Part shown: positions 8,852 through 16,609 of the stretch, piece by piece
Layout of the letters: each line of letters starts with the position of its first letter
Position numbering within the stretch: the stretch's first letter is position 1
Notes under the pieces: model-generated
Database searches by the model: none
What the model saw: the letters and a program-made list of their open reading frames with translations, nothing else
What the model was told of the DNA's origin: nothing
Translations under genes and position numbers: made by a program
Assembly (NCBI GenBank): GCA_016191165.1
Contig: JACPPF010000051.1
Coordinates: forward strand, 1-52,264
Source of the DNA: Planctomycetota bacterium
GTDB taxonomy: Bacteria; Planctomycetota; Planctomycetia; Gemmatales; Gemmataceae
DNA length: 52,264 bases
Reading direction: 5' to 3'

Positions 8852-9318
8852 GGCAATCCCAACTCCTGGCGCAAGGCGTCAATCCCCGCGCTGAACCAGC
8901 GAAACGCAGTGCTGGCGGAACAGTCCGCCACCTCCGCGATTTCCTCAAAGGTCAAGCCTCCCCACAACCTGGCGACGATCACCTCGCGCTGCTCGATCGG
9001 CAGGCGCTGCATCGCCGCGACGGCTGCCTCCGCGTCCAGGCCGTCCACTTCCACCTCGATAAACCAACGCGCCGGCGGCAACGCTGCTGCCTCGCGCCGC
9101 TGACGATTTCGGTCCGTGCGGGCCGCATCGATGGCGCCGTTGCGGACCACCCGGTACAACCACCCGACGATCTTGTGTGGGGCTTGTCGTACCGAAATCA
9201 GTTTGAGAAAGGCGTCCTGCACCACATCTTCGGGCGTATCGCACCACTGCCGCGCGTACAAGATCAACGGCGGGCCATGCTCATCCAACAGCCGTACGAA
9301 ATCGAGCGGGGGCATCAT
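8821..9318 (-). CDS. RNA polymerase ECF-type sigma factor
   Basis: 165 residues, the usual size of a minimal ECF sigma factor. Region 2 spans about residues 8-72 (DTPEDVVQDAFLKL, then GWLYRVVRNGAIDAAR). Region 4 spans about 105-155 (RLPIEQREVIVARLWGGLTFEEIAEVADCSASTAFRWFSAGIDALR), a standard helix-turn-helix that reads the -35 element. The start has only a weak ribosome site. It is the first gene of a likely three-gene operon with the overlapping membrane protein and the lipoprotein. The signal it responds to is not visible from the sequence. Confidence 0.9.
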   Translation of the reverse strand: MMPPLDFVRLLDEHGPPLILYARQWCDTPEDVVQDAFLKLISVRQAPHKIVGWLYRVVRNGAIDAARTDRNRQRREAAALPPARWFIEVEVDGLDAEAAVAAMQRLPIEQREVIVARLWGGLTFEEIAEVADCSASTAFRWFSAGIDALRQELGLPCSTTRLPNA

Positions 9319-9389
9319 GAATCAAGACGATATGAAAGCAGGTTCATTCCAAAAAAATTTGGCCGCGCTACAATTCGGGGATGGCCATA

Positions 9390-10103
9390 TCACATCCGAA
9401 ACCCCCGCCACTTCCCGGCCGCATCCAAGACCTGGTTCGGCGTAAACGTCGCCTTGTATTCCAGCGAGCGGCAGCCGGCCACGTAATAGCCGAGGTAGAG
9501 GTGTTCCAGGCCAGCGCGGGCACATTCCCGCAACAGGCACATCACGTTATAGGTGCCCAGCGAGCGCGGACGCATTTCAGGATCGTAGAAGAAGTAGATC
9601 GCCGACATGCTGTGCGGCAAGCGGTCCGCGTAGCCGACGCCGACGAGTTTGCCTTGTAGGTAAAAACACCACTCCTCGGTGAAGGCTGGGTTGTGGACAT
9701 ACGACTCGCGGTAGCTGGCGGCGTCCTTGGGGGGATGCTCCGGCCAGCCCTTGAAATCGGCATGGAAGGCGTGGAAGCGATCATAAAGGTCGAGCCGGGC
9801 ACGCGAGATTTTCGGCGGGCCGATGCGCACCTCGATATCGTCCTGGTTCTTGCGGGCGGCCCGAATTTGGCTCCGCGAGGGCGCAAACTTCAACACTTCA
9901 ACGCGGATCGGCTGACATGCCTGGCACGCCGGGCATTGCGGATGAAACATCATCGCCCCGAAGCGGCGCCAGCCCTTTTCAAGCCGATCCTCGTACTCGG
10001 CAGCCGAAAGGTTAGACACCATCTCGTATTCCAGGCTCCACCGCTGGTCAGGCAGATACCCGCACGGGCTTGGAGGAGCGGTGTAGCGGAATAGGGAGTT
10101 CAT
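9390..10103 (-). CDS. bpt: Aspartate/glutamate leucyltransferase (Bpt family)
   Basis: 237 residues, full family length. Recognised from the start (LFRYTAPPSPCGYLPDQ), the Cys cluster CPACQACQPIRV, and the C-terminal half with SMSAIYFFYDP, SLGTYN and YLGYYVAGCRSLEYKA. The enzyme transfers Leu from Leu-tRNA to N-terminal Asp or Glu of proteins, a step of the N-degron pathway that sends proteins to ClpAP; it is cytoplasmic. The start is fixed by family alignment, but there is no Shine-Dalgarno site: a 7-bp tandem repeat ends 7 nt before the ATG. Sits upstream of the sigma operon on the same strand. Confidence 0.93.
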   Translation of the reverse strand: MNSLFRYTAPPSPCGYLPDQRWSLEYEMVSNLSAAEYEDRLEKGWRRFGAMMFHPQCPACQACQPIRVEVLKFAPSRSQIRAARKNQDDIEVRIGPPKISRARLDLYDRFHAFHADFKGWPEHPPKDAASYRESYVHNPAFTEEWCFYLQGKLVGVGYADRLPHSMSAIYFFYDPEMRPRSLGTYNVMCLLRECARAGLEHLYLGYYVAGCRSLEYKATFTPNQVLDAAGKWRGFRM

Positions 10104-10110
10104 GTCAGGG

Positions 10111-10159
10111 GTGAGTGGTTAGTGGTGAGTGGTGAGTGGTTAGTGGTGAGTGGTTAGGG
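10111..10159. repeat. 7-bp tandem repeat at the start of bpt
   Basis: Seven head-to-tail heptamers: GTGAGTG or GTTAGTG on the plus strand, the last degenerate (GTTAGGG). On the minus strand this reads CCACTCA/CCACTAA and ends 7 nt before the bpt ATG, where a ribosome site would be expected. Confidence 0.85.
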
Positions 10160-10164
10160 GGCAC

Positions 10165-10392
10165 TTAGTGGTCGGAGTTTTTCGTTTTTTCCCATGGCGC
10201 AAGGCTGTTATCCAGGGCTCCGGCTGGAGGCTCCTTTTGCAAACGACCTGCTGGCGGCCGCGGACGGTGGTAATCGCTATTATCGTCGTCCCCTGCGTTT
10301 TCGCCAGGACTGTTTTGCGCCGCGTGGCCAGACTTTTTTTGGGAGGAATCCTCTCCTTCTCGCCTGGCGTGGCGGTCATGGGTCGCGGCCAT
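10165..10392 (-). CDS. Small hydrophilic protein (75 aa), hypothetical
   Basis: Very polar and low in hydrophobic residues (DRHARREGEDSSQKK, GENAGDDDNSDYH, RPRPPAGR); probably disordered. The start at 10392 has a good ribosome site, AAAGGGAG, about 8 nt upstream, which is the main reason to call it. A longer frame in another phase (10140-10454) has no such support. It lies divergently from the repeat protein at 10469 and upstream of bpt. Function unknown. Confidence 0.45.
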   Translation of the reverse strand: MAATHDRHARREGEDSSQKKSGHAAQNSPGENAGDDDNSDYHRPRPPAGRLQKEPPAGALDNSLAPWEKTKNSDH

Positions 10393-10468
10393 CGGGTAAA
10401 CTCCCTTTGAGGAGGCTCATGGAAACCTCCGCGATGGAACGAACCCACCTGCAATAGGAAGCACCGCT

Positions 10469-11926
10469 ATGAAAGCGATCCTTCGCTGGGGCGCGGGCCT
10501 ATTTGGCCTGTTTCTCCTTGGCGCCGTCTCCCCTGGTTATGAATGGGTCACGCCGGTCTTCAAGACGCCGTACCCGACCGCGCCCAACACCTACAATTCA
10601 GGTTTCTACTACAGGGATTGCTGGGGTCGGGTGAGCGGGCCGCACTGGTATTTGGTGCCGCCGACCGGGCCGTTCAACGGCATGTTGCCCGGGCCGATTG
10701 GTCAGGCGATCCAGTCAGGCTATTTGCCGCACACATTGCTGATGGACAAGAAGGCGATGACGATCGGCGATGCGCCGCTGCTGGGCCAAAGAAAGAAGCC
10801 AGGCAGCGCGGGCGCGCCCCAGGGAATGGGCCAACCGGGATATGGCAGTGGGCCGATGCCAGCGCAGTATGGCGGCGGGCAGATGCCTGGGCCGTATCGT
10901 GGCCCAATGCCCGGGCAGTACGGCGGCCCGATGCCCGGTCAGTACAGTGGTGCTCCTCCCATGCCGTATCCGATTGGGAATCCGAACATGCAATCGCCGT
11001 ATGGCCAGCTTCCGGGCACGCCGTTCCCCATGCAACCGCCGTATGTCAACCCGACGCCGATGCCGTATCCGGGCGGCGGCGGGATGCCGTATGGCGCGAT
11101 GCCATACCCGGGCGCGGGCGGCGCGCCGTATGGCGCGATGCCGTATCCTGGCGCGGGCGGCGTGCCGTATGGCGCGATGCCATACCCGGGCGCGGGCGGC
11201 GCGCCGTATGGCGCGATGCCGTCTGGCGCGGGCGGCGTGCCGTATGGCGCGATGCCATACCCGGGCGCGGGCGGCGCGCCGTATGGCGCGATGCCGTATC
11301 CTGGCGCGGGCGGCGTGCCGTATGGCGCGATGCCATACCCGGGCGCGGGCGGCGCGCCGTATGGCGCGATGCCATACCCGGGCGCGGGCGGCGCGCCGTA
11401 TGGTGCGATGCCGTATCCCGGCGTGGGTGGAGTGCCGAATGGTGCGATGCCGTATCCCGGCGTGGGTGGAGTGCCGAATGGTGCGATGCCGTATCCCGGC
11501 GTGGGTGGAGTGCCGAATGGCGCGATGCCGTATCCCGGCGTGGGTGGAGTGCCGAATGGTGCGATGCCGTATCCCGGCGTAGGTCCTGGCGCTCCGTTCG
11601 GCGCGATGCCGTACCCGGGGCCAGGTGGCATGCCGCCGGGATCGCAAAACGGTTTCGGCCAGTTCGGCCAGGCGCAGCCGTTTCAGCCGTTTGGTCAATA
11701 TCAACAGTTCGGCCCGAGCGGGCAGTTTCAGCAATTCGGCCAGTTTCAGCAGTTCAGCCCGCTGCAATTGCCACGCATGGGCTACGTCCCGCCACAACCT
11801 GTTCAGGCCGGGGGCAACATGTTTCCCACGCATCCATTCACGCGCAGTCCTCGCGATTTCTTCATGTGGGGTGAAAGCATGGAAGACGAGCGCGCTCGCG
11901 GCAATCGGCCGTTCCCGGTGCCATGA
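10469..11926 (+). CDS. Secreted Pro/Gly/Met-rich repeat protein
   Basis: 485 residues. Signal peptide ([20 protein letters not shown]), a unique N-terminal part to about residue 110 with an aromatic-rich start ([20 protein letters not shown]), then a low-complexity region with fifteen copies of a 13-residue unit ([13 protein letters not shown] and variants), then a Gln/Phe-rich tail (QFGQFQQF). Regular Pro-Tyr-Gly repeats suggest a structural, extended or assembly-prone surface protein. AGGAAG sits upstream of the ATG. Because the repeat unit is 39 bp, other frames of both strands are also open here; they are shadows. No enzyme domain seen. Confidence 0.85.
   Translation: MKAILRWGAGLFGLFLLGAVSPGYEWVTPVFKTPYPTAPNTYNSGFYYRDCWGRVSGPHWYLVPPTGPFNGMLPGPIGQAIQSGYLPHTLLMDKKAMTIGDAPLLGQRKKPGSAGAPQGMGQPGYGSGPMPAQYGGGQMPGPYRGPMPGQYGGPMPGQYSGAPPMPYPIGNPNMQSPYGQLPGTPFPMQPPYVNPTPMPYPGGGGMPYGAMPYPGAGGAPYGAMPYPGAGGVPYGAMPYPGAGGAPYGAMPSGAGGVPYGAMPYPGAGGAPYGAMPYPGAGGVPYGAMPYPGAGGAPYGAMPYPGAGGAPYGAMPYPGVGGVPNGAMPYPGVGGVPNGAMPYPGVGGVPNGAMPYPGVGGVPNGAMPYPGVGPGAPFGAMPYPGPGGMPPGSQNGFGQFGQAQPFQPFGQYQQFGPSGQFQQFGQFQQFSPLQLPRMGYVPPQPVQAGGNMFPTHPFTRSPRDFFMWGESMEDERARGNRPFPVP
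11060..11644 (+). repeat. 39-bp coding minisatellite, 15 units
   Basis: Tandem 39-bp units encoding MPYPGxGGxPxGA. Copies 1-9 carry the A-PYGA type; four consecutive copies (about 11405-11560) are near-identical GVGGVPNGA type, a sign of recent local amplification. Unit 5 is 36 bp: an in-frame 3-bp deletion turned MPYPG into MPSG. The last two units are degenerate. Confidence 0.9.
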
Positions 11927-11956
11927 GCGGTGAACGCCACGATACAAGCGGCGCGG

Positions 11957-12397
11957 TCAACTACGCGCCTCCAGCGCCTTGATTGCCGCCACCAGCGCCG
12001 CCGGCAGGGCGGCCTTGGCGCCGAGATGGTGGTTGTAGCCGACAATCAGCCCATCGCCGATGGTGACCACGGTATCCTGCGCTTCGCTCACGATGTTGTG
12101 TTCGATGCTGAAACGATCGTCCTTCAACTCCACGAGTCGCGTGCCGATGTGAATTGTGTCCGGGTAGGTGAGCGCCCGGCGAAAGCGCGCTTGCGTGGAG
12201 GCCAGGATCGGGCCGACCTTGGTCGCCTCCTCGATTTGGAACCAGCCGATGCGGCGGAAATACTCGAGCCGGCCGTTCTCGAAGTAGCGGAAGTAGACGA
12301 CGTTGTTGACGTGTTCGTAGGCGTCCATGTCGCCCCAGACGACGTTCTGGGTGACCACGACGGGAAAGGCTCGAAAAAGTTCCTCTTTGGCGGACAT
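11957..12397 (-). CDS. Acyl-CoA thioesterase, 4HBT (YbgC-like) family
   Basis: 146 residues from the ATG at 12397 (preceded by GTGGGGA); the frame extends ten residues further to 12427. The 4-hydroxybenzoyl-CoA thioesterase hot-dog fold is shown by WGDMDAYEHVNNVVYFRYFE, with the catalytic Asp and the long helix, followed by the sheet strands (TIHIGTRLVELKDDRFSIEH). It would hydrolyse acyl-CoA thioesters in the cytoplasm; the exact acyl substrate cannot be read. Lies convergent to the repeat protein and downstream of pepT on the same strand. Confidence 0.88.
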   Translation of the reverse strand: MSAKEELFRAFPVVVTQNVVWGDMDAYEHVNNVVYFRYFENGRLEYFRRIGWFQIEEATKVGPILASTQARFRRALTYPDTIHIGTRLVELKDDRFSIEHNIVSEAQDTVVTIGDGLIVGYNHHLGAKAALPAALVAAIKALEARS

Positions 12398-12419
12398 TGT
12401 TTTCCCCACGCCCACGGGT

Positions 12420-12470
12420 GAGCGCAAGCGAACCCCTGGGATCAGCGTCTTTCACCCCTGGGCTTCACCC
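12420..12470. repeat. REP-like repeat overlapping the 3' end of pepT
   Basis: Contains GAGCGCAAGCGAACCCC and then CCCCTGGGCTTC. The same words, arranged as a hairpin, occur at 47809-47843. Here the second part supplies the last codons and stop of pepT (minus strand GAAGCCCAGGGGTGA). Confidence 0.5.
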
Positions 12471-13681
12471 CAAATTTGCGCCAGCTCCACCAAAACGCGA
12501 ACCGCGATTTCCATTTCCTCCAGGCAGGTCCACTCCAGCGGCGAATGCAGGTTGTGCTCGCCGCACGATAGGTTCGGCGTCGGCAATCCCAGTTCCGTGA
12601 GGCGCGAGCCGTCCGTGCCGCCGCGGACGACGGTGCGCCGTGGCTTCAAACCGATGCGCTTCATCGCGGCTTCCGCGAAGTCGATGGCCCGCGGTTCCCT
12701 GGCCAACCCGTCGGCCATGTTGCGGTACTGGGGCGTGACCTTCACGTCGATCTTCGAGCCGGGGTGTTCGACAGCCAGCAAGAAGGCGATATTTTGCAAC
12801 AGCCTGGCCTTCTCGGCCAACTTGGCAGTTTCAAAATCCCGCAACAGGATTCGCAAGGTCACCGAGGCGACGCCCCCCTCGACACGATAGGGGTGCAGGA
12901 ATCCTTCGCGTTCATCGGTCGTCTCAGGCGATAGCGCCTGCCAGGGCATGCGTTCCAGGAAAGCGCCGGCGAGACGAACGGCGTTGATCATCCGGCCCTT
13001 GGCGATGGCGGGATGGATGTTGACGCCCGTGAACGTGATCACCGCAAGGTCGGCGGAAAACGTTTCGCCATCGATCTCGGCGACGCCGCCGCCGTCGAGC
13101 GTGTAGCCGACGTGAGCGCCGAGTTTTTGCAAATCGACATGATCGACTCCCCGGCCAATCTCCTCGTCGCATGTGAAGCAGATGCGAATCGCGCCACGGG
13201 GGATCTCCGGATGCGCCAGCAGGTATTCCGCGGCCTGCATGATGACGGCGATGCCCGCCTTGTCGTCGGCGCCGAGAAGCGTGGTGCCATCGGTGGTGAC
13301 GAGGGTCTTGCCCAGGCACGTCAACAACTCGGGATGATCGGCGACGCGAATGACCTTGGTCGGCTCGCCCGGCAAGGCGATGTCGTCGCCGCGGTAATCG
13401 CGATGCACGATCGGGTTGACGCCGTGGGCGGTGGTTTCAGGCGAAGTATCGACGTGAGCGATCCAGGCGATGACGGGGGAGTTTTTGCTCTGGGTGGCGG
13501 GCAGCGTGGCCCAGACGATGCCGTGCTCATCCTGTACGGCGTCGCCCGCGCCGATGGCGTGCAGTTCCTGAACGAGGAGCCTGCCCATTGCCAGTTGCCC
13601 TGGCGTGGAGGGGTAGCTCGTCGAGGCCTCGTTGGCCTGCGAGTCAATGCGAACGTAACGTAGAAAGCGTTCAAGCAACAT
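12452..13681 (-). CDS. pepT: Peptidase T (tripeptide aminopeptidase)
   Basis: 409 residues, the normal length for PepT (M20B metallopeptidase). Two-zinc ligand motifs are present: AHVDTSPE (His and Asp of site 1), GADDKAGIA (bridging Asp), CFTCDEEIGRG (catalytic Glu-Glu), and the closing RGGTDGSRL and HNLHSPLE (last His). The enzyme removes the N-terminal residue of tripeptides in the cytoplasm. The C-terminus GEAQG is encoded within a REP-like repeat, so it may differ from relatives. The start lacks a strong ribosome site, but the N-terminus (MLLERFLRYVRIDSQ) matches the family. Confidence 0.93.
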   Translation of the reverse strand: MLLERFLRYVRIDSQANEASTSYPSTPGQLAMGRLLVQELHAIGAGDAVQDEHGIVWATLPATQSKNSPVIAWIAHVDTSPETTAHGVNPIVHRDYRGDDIALPGEPTKVIRVADHPELLTCLGKTLVTTDGTTLLGADDKAGIAVIMQAAEYLLAHPEIPRGAIRICFTCDEEIGRGVDHVDLQKLGAHVGYTLDGGGVAEIDGETFSADLAVITFTGVNIHPAIAKGRMINAVRLAGAFLERMPWQALSPETTDEREGFLHPYRVEGGVASVTLRILLRDFETAKLAEKARLLQNIAFLLAVEHPGSKIDVKVTPQYRNMADGLAREPRAIDFAEAAMKRIGLKPRRTVVRGGTDGSRLTELGLPTPNLSCGEHNLHSPLEWTCLEEMEIAVRVLVELAQIWGEAQG

Positions 13682-13723
13682 AATCGGTAAGCGACGCTTC
13701 GAAGAGGCCTCGCCAGGGGAAAG

Positions 13724-14035
13724 TTATCCACGAATGATTTCGATCCTGGTGTTCTCATCCACCGCCACGCTCGACATTTCCTGGTTGTCCTTGGTGAAAT
13801 GAACGACGGGAATCACAATATCGTCCTGGCGCAGCCGATCGGTCGCCAGGCCAGTGGCCAGCGAGCTGACCCGGCGGAACGCGCCTTCAACGGTGAGCGT
13901 CCACGTCCTGGTGCTGCCGACCTTGACCAGCTGGGTGATTCGAACGCGCTGGCCTGGCTGAAGCTGGTCGACGGTGGCCAGCACTTCGGGCGGGATGGGC
14001 CGGGTGGTGAAGGGAAAGTTGCTCGTCGCAGTCAT
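13724..14035 (-). CDS. Conserved hypothetical protein downstream of ilvN
   Basis: 103 residues. An all-beta pattern (QRVRITQLVKVGSTRTWTLTVEGAFRRV, then IVIPVVHFTKDN, TRIEII) suggests a small barrel, but I do not recognise the family with certainty. Its ATG overlaps the ilvN stop by 4 nt (ATGA), so it is translationally coupled to the acetolactate synthase small subunit. No membrane segment or signal peptide. Probably cytoplasmic, function unknown. Confidence 0.75.
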   Translation of the reverse strand: MTATSNFPFTTRPIPPEVLATVDQLQPGQRVRITQLVKVGSTRTWTLTVEGAFRRVSSLATGLATDRLRQDDIVIPVVHFTKDNQEMSSVAVDENTRIEIIRG

Positions 14036-14529
14036 GTGGCGCCTCCTTGCACGGATCGTCCGCGCACCAGGGCGATTCGTCCCGTGCGTGCCAGTTCGAT
14101 GATGCCATAGGGGCGCATGAGGTCGATGAAGGCTTCGATCTTCTGTTCTTGTCCGGAGATTTCAATCATGAGGCTTTCGGGACCGATATCGACCACGCGC
14201 GCGCGAAACATTTCGACCAGCAGGGCGATCTCGGTCCGCTTTTCCGCCGGGGCGATGACGTTGATGAGCATGAGGTCGCGCTCGACGAAATTCTCGCTGG
14301 AAATGTCGTTTACGCGCACCACCGAGACGATCTTGTCGAGTTGCTTGCGCACCTGGTCCAGCGTGGTATCATCGCCGTGGACGACGAAGGTCATGCGCGA
14401 AAGCTGGGCGTTTTCTGTTTCGCCGACGGCCAGACTATCGATGTTGAATCCGCGCGAGGCGAGCATGCCGGACACCTGGGCCAGCACGCCGGCCTGATTG
14501 TGGACCAGAGCGGACAAAACATGACGCAT
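14032..14529 (-). CDS. ilvN: Acetolactate synthase small (regulatory) subunit
   Basis: 165 residues. The ACT domain is at the start (RHVLSALVHNQAGVLAQVSGMLASRGFNIDSLAVGETE), followed by the typical RMTFVVHGDD and the C-terminal IlvN domain with RDLMLINV and VDIGPESLMIEISG. It binds valine and activates the catalytic subunit of branched-chain amino acid synthesis. ATG 14529 is set by family alignment; the frame is open upstream. The large subunit is not adjacent, so ilvB must lie elsewhere. Coupled to the next gene by a 4-bp overlap. Confidence 0.95.
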   Translation of the reverse strand: MRHVLSALVHNQAGVLAQVSGMLASRGFNIDSLAVGETENAQLSRMTFVVHGDDTTLDQVRKQLDKIVSVVRVNDISSENFVERDLMLINVIAPAEKRTEIALLVEMFRARVVDIGPESLMIEISGQEQKIEAFIDLMRPYGIIELARTGRIALVRGRSVQGGAT

Positions 14530-14632
14530 GAAACGATTCCTTGCGCGATCTCCGTTACCACGGTTTGTGATATGAGCGAGAGGCGGTGAATGCCAGACCG
14601 GGAGGTATCCAACTCGCCAGGTTTCGGATAGA

Positions 14633-15451
14633 ATGAGCGAGGCCATGAATTTGCAAAAGGACACACCGCCTGACGTGGAACGCCTGCAGGCCGATATCTA
14701 TCGCAAGATGCCTTTCGGCGCGAAGGCCGGTCTCGTGCGAAACGCCTGGACCCGGGCCCGCGATTTGCACGCGGCCGGAGTTCGGCTTCGTCGCGCCGAT
14801 GCGGGGGCGGCGGAGATTCATGCCGATTGGCTCAAGGTCCTCTTTGGCCCCGCGGCTCCATCCCCCCGAGGCGCGCCCGTGGAAGAAAATGCCGACCTCT
14901 GGACGCTGGTCTTTGATTTGGTCCACATCCTTGAACGGTTTGACATCCGTGTCGCCCTGGGTGGATCCATGGCGAGTTCCATTTTTGGGAAGCCACGCTT
15001 CACGGAGGATGCCGACCTGACCGTCGAGCCGTTCCCGGGCAAGGAAGAAGCGTTCGGCGCCGCCCTTGACGCTGCCTATTATGTGAGCCTGGACACGGTC
15101 AAGCGAGCAAATCGAGAAAGCGGCTCCTTCAATATCATCCACACGACCAGCGGTTTCAAGATTGACGTTTTTGTCAAAAAGAACGCGCCGTTTGAAGAAT
15201 CCGCCTTCGGGCGGAGACGCCGCGTTCTCCTGGCCAATGACACGATTCAGGTATTTTCGCCGGAAGACATCATCCTCTTCAAATTGGCTTGGTTTCGTTT
15301 GGGAGGCCAGGTCTCCGATCGGCAATGGGGCGACATTCTCGGGGTGTTGCAGGTTCAACGGGACCAACTGGACTATGCCTATTTGGAGCAGTGGGCGGCC
15401 CAGTTGGGCCTGGCAGAACTTTTGCGGGAAGCACGCAAGACCGCAAGTTGA
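14633..15451 (+). CDS. Nucleotidyltransferase-fold protein (AbiEii/DUF6036-like)
   Basis: 272 residues. The core has the nucleotidyltransferase pattern GGSMASSIFGKPRFTEDADL (Gly-Gly-Ser loop then D-x-D, about residues 115-135), then TSGFKIDVF (third Asp) and SPEDIILFKLAWFR, a motif typical of DUF1814/AbiEii-like and related proteins. Relatives include toxins of type IV toxin-antitoxin systems, but no antitoxin gene lies beside it, so a toxin role is not supported. Start at ATG 14633 or 14645 (the second has GAGG close by). Divergent from ilvN. Confidence 0.75.
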   Translation: MSEAMNLQKDTPPDVERLQADIYRKMPFGAKAGLVRNAWTRARDLHAAGVRLRRADAGAAEIHADWLKVLFGPAAPSPRGAPVEENADLWTLVFDLVHILERFDIRVALGGSMASSIFGKPRFTEDADLTVEPFPGKEEAFGAALDAAYYVSLDTVKRANRESGSFNIIHTTSGFKIDVFVKKNAPFEESAFGRRRRVLLANDTIQVFSPEDIILFKLAWFRLGGQVSDRQWGDILGVLQVQRDQLDYAYLEQWAAQLGLAELLREARKTAS

Positions 15452-15485
15452 AGAATAAACTGGTAAGGGTACGATTTGAAGTAGT

Positions 15486-15503
15486 TCAGGCATTCGTGCC
15501 TGA
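15486..15503. repeat. Perfect hairpin with TTCG loop
   Basis: TCAGGCA-TTCG-TGCCTGA: 7-bp perfect stem with the stable UUCG tetraloop, 35 nt after the stop of the nucleotidyltransferase gene. No T-run. Either an RNA-stabilising 3' hairpin or a REP-like element. Confidence 0.5.
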
Positions 15504-15638
15504 CAGAAGCCGCGAAACGCCAGGCGGGAAAGCTGGCCGATGGCGTGCGCAAACAACCTCAATAGGTTTGCCTTGCCAACCCAACGTTGGTATTCCAACG
15601 AGAGACTGTCAGGGCAACCAGAACCAGGAGAAAAAGCC

Positions 15639-16511
15639 ATGCTCAACTTGACGCGCCGCCAATTCCTGCACACCACCGGCATCGCCGTGGGCGCCGCGGC
15701 GCTGCCGACCTTGGCGCATGGCGCCGCCGTCCGGCAGAACAACGACCCGCTCGGTGGCTTCACCGTTGGCGTGCAGAGCTACAGTTACCGCCGGTTCAAT
15801 CTGGAAAAGGCCCTGGGAGAAATCCAAAAGCTCGGCCTGCGCTATGTCGAACTTTACAACGGGCATGTGCCCTTGACGGCGACCGCCGCTCAGCTCAAGG
15901 CGGTCCGCAACATCCTTGAGAAACATCGCATCACCCCCATTGCCTTCGGTGTCGAACGTTTCACCAAGGATCACGCCGCCAATCGGCGGAAATTCGAATT
16001 CGCGCGGCGCCTGGGCGTGCGCTACCTCAGCGCCGATCCGGACCCCGATAGTTTCGGCAGCCTCGATAAGCTCGTCGCCGAGTTCAACATCGGTATTGCC
16101 ATTCATCCGCACGGGCCGTCGGGCAAGCAGTTGCACCGCTGGTACTCGGCCGAGGAAATCATGAAGTCAGTCGGCACGCACCATCGCCTCATCGGTTCGT
16201 GTCTCGACACGGGACACCTGATTCGCTGCGCGCAGAACCCGTTCAACCGTAAGCTCGACCCCGCTCAGCAGATTCGCCACATGGCGGCGCGCAACTTCGG
16301 CCTGCATCTGAAAGATCACGACAACAAACGGCGCACCGATGTCATTTTTGGCCGCGGCGTGCTCAACGTCGGCAATGTGCTGCGTGCACTGCGCGAGGTG
16401 AAATTCGCGGGCTACATTTCGATCGAGTACGAAGCGAATCCCGGCAACCCGACGCCGGACATCAGCGCCTGCATGGACGTGTTTCGCGCCGCGGTGCGCA
16501 AGTTGAGCTAA
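15639..16511 (+). CDS. Tat-exported sugar phosphate isomerase/epimerase-type TIM barrel
   Basis: 290 residues from ATG 15639, preceded by AGGAG. A clear twin-arginine leader (LTRRQFLHTTGIAVGAAALP) is followed by an AP-endonuclease-2/xylose-isomerase-like barrel: VGVQSYSYRRF, LGLRYVELYNGHV, GSCLDTGHLIRC, LHLKDHDNKR, and the closing YISIEYEANPGNPTPDI. These carry the usual metal-binding Glu, Asp and His positions. The family isomerises or epimerises sugars; exported members are very common in Planctomycetota and their substrates are largely unknown. Confidence 0.88.
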   Translation: MLNLTRRQFLHTTGIAVGAAALPTLAHGAAVRQNNDPLGGFTVGVQSYSYRRFNLEKALGEIQKLGLRYVELYNGHVPLTATAAQLKAVRNILEKHRITPIAFGVERFTKDHAANRRKFEFARRLGVRYLSADPDPDSFGSLDKLVAEFNIGIAIHPHGPSGKQLHRWYSAEEIMKSVGTHHRLIGSCLDTGHLIRCAQNPFNRKLDPAQQIRHMAARNFGLHLKDHDNKRRTDVIFGRGVLNVGNVLRALREVKFAGYISIEYEANPGNPTPDISACMDVFRAAVRKLS

Positions 16512-16527
16512 GCGGTTCGGGAACCGC
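16512..16527 (+). terminator. Hairpin directly after a stop codon
   Basis: GCGGTTC-GG-GAACCGC starts at the nucleotide after the stop of the TIM-barrel gene. No T-tract follows, so it may protect the 3' end rather than terminate efficiently. Confidence 0.4.
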
Positions 16528-16546
16528 AGGCGGCGTTGCCGCGCGG

Positions 16547-16576
16547 TTGTCATCCCGCCATGCTTTTTGGTACAAT
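16547..16576 (+). promoter_or_regulatory. Putative housekeeping promoter for the ferredoxin-NADP reductase
   Basis: TTGTCA, 18 nt, TACAAT: five of six matches to each sigma-70 box, ending 33 nt before the ATG at 16610. Sequence match only. Confidence 0.45.
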
Positions 16577-16609
16577 AACGCGCCGTATTCAAACCGATTG
16601 GAAGAAACG

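Noticed and set aside
10939-11631. 230-codon minus-strand ORF and other long ORFs over the repeat protein
   Set aside because: They arise because the 39-bp unit keeps every frame open; only the plus-strand frame has a signal peptide, unique ends and a ribosome site.
11060-11644. CRISPR-like array
   Set aside because: Units are adjacent, coding and without unique spacers.
14633-15451. Type IV toxin-antitoxin (AbiE) system
   Set aside because: Only the nucleotidyltransferase-like gene is present; no antitoxin gene adjoins it.
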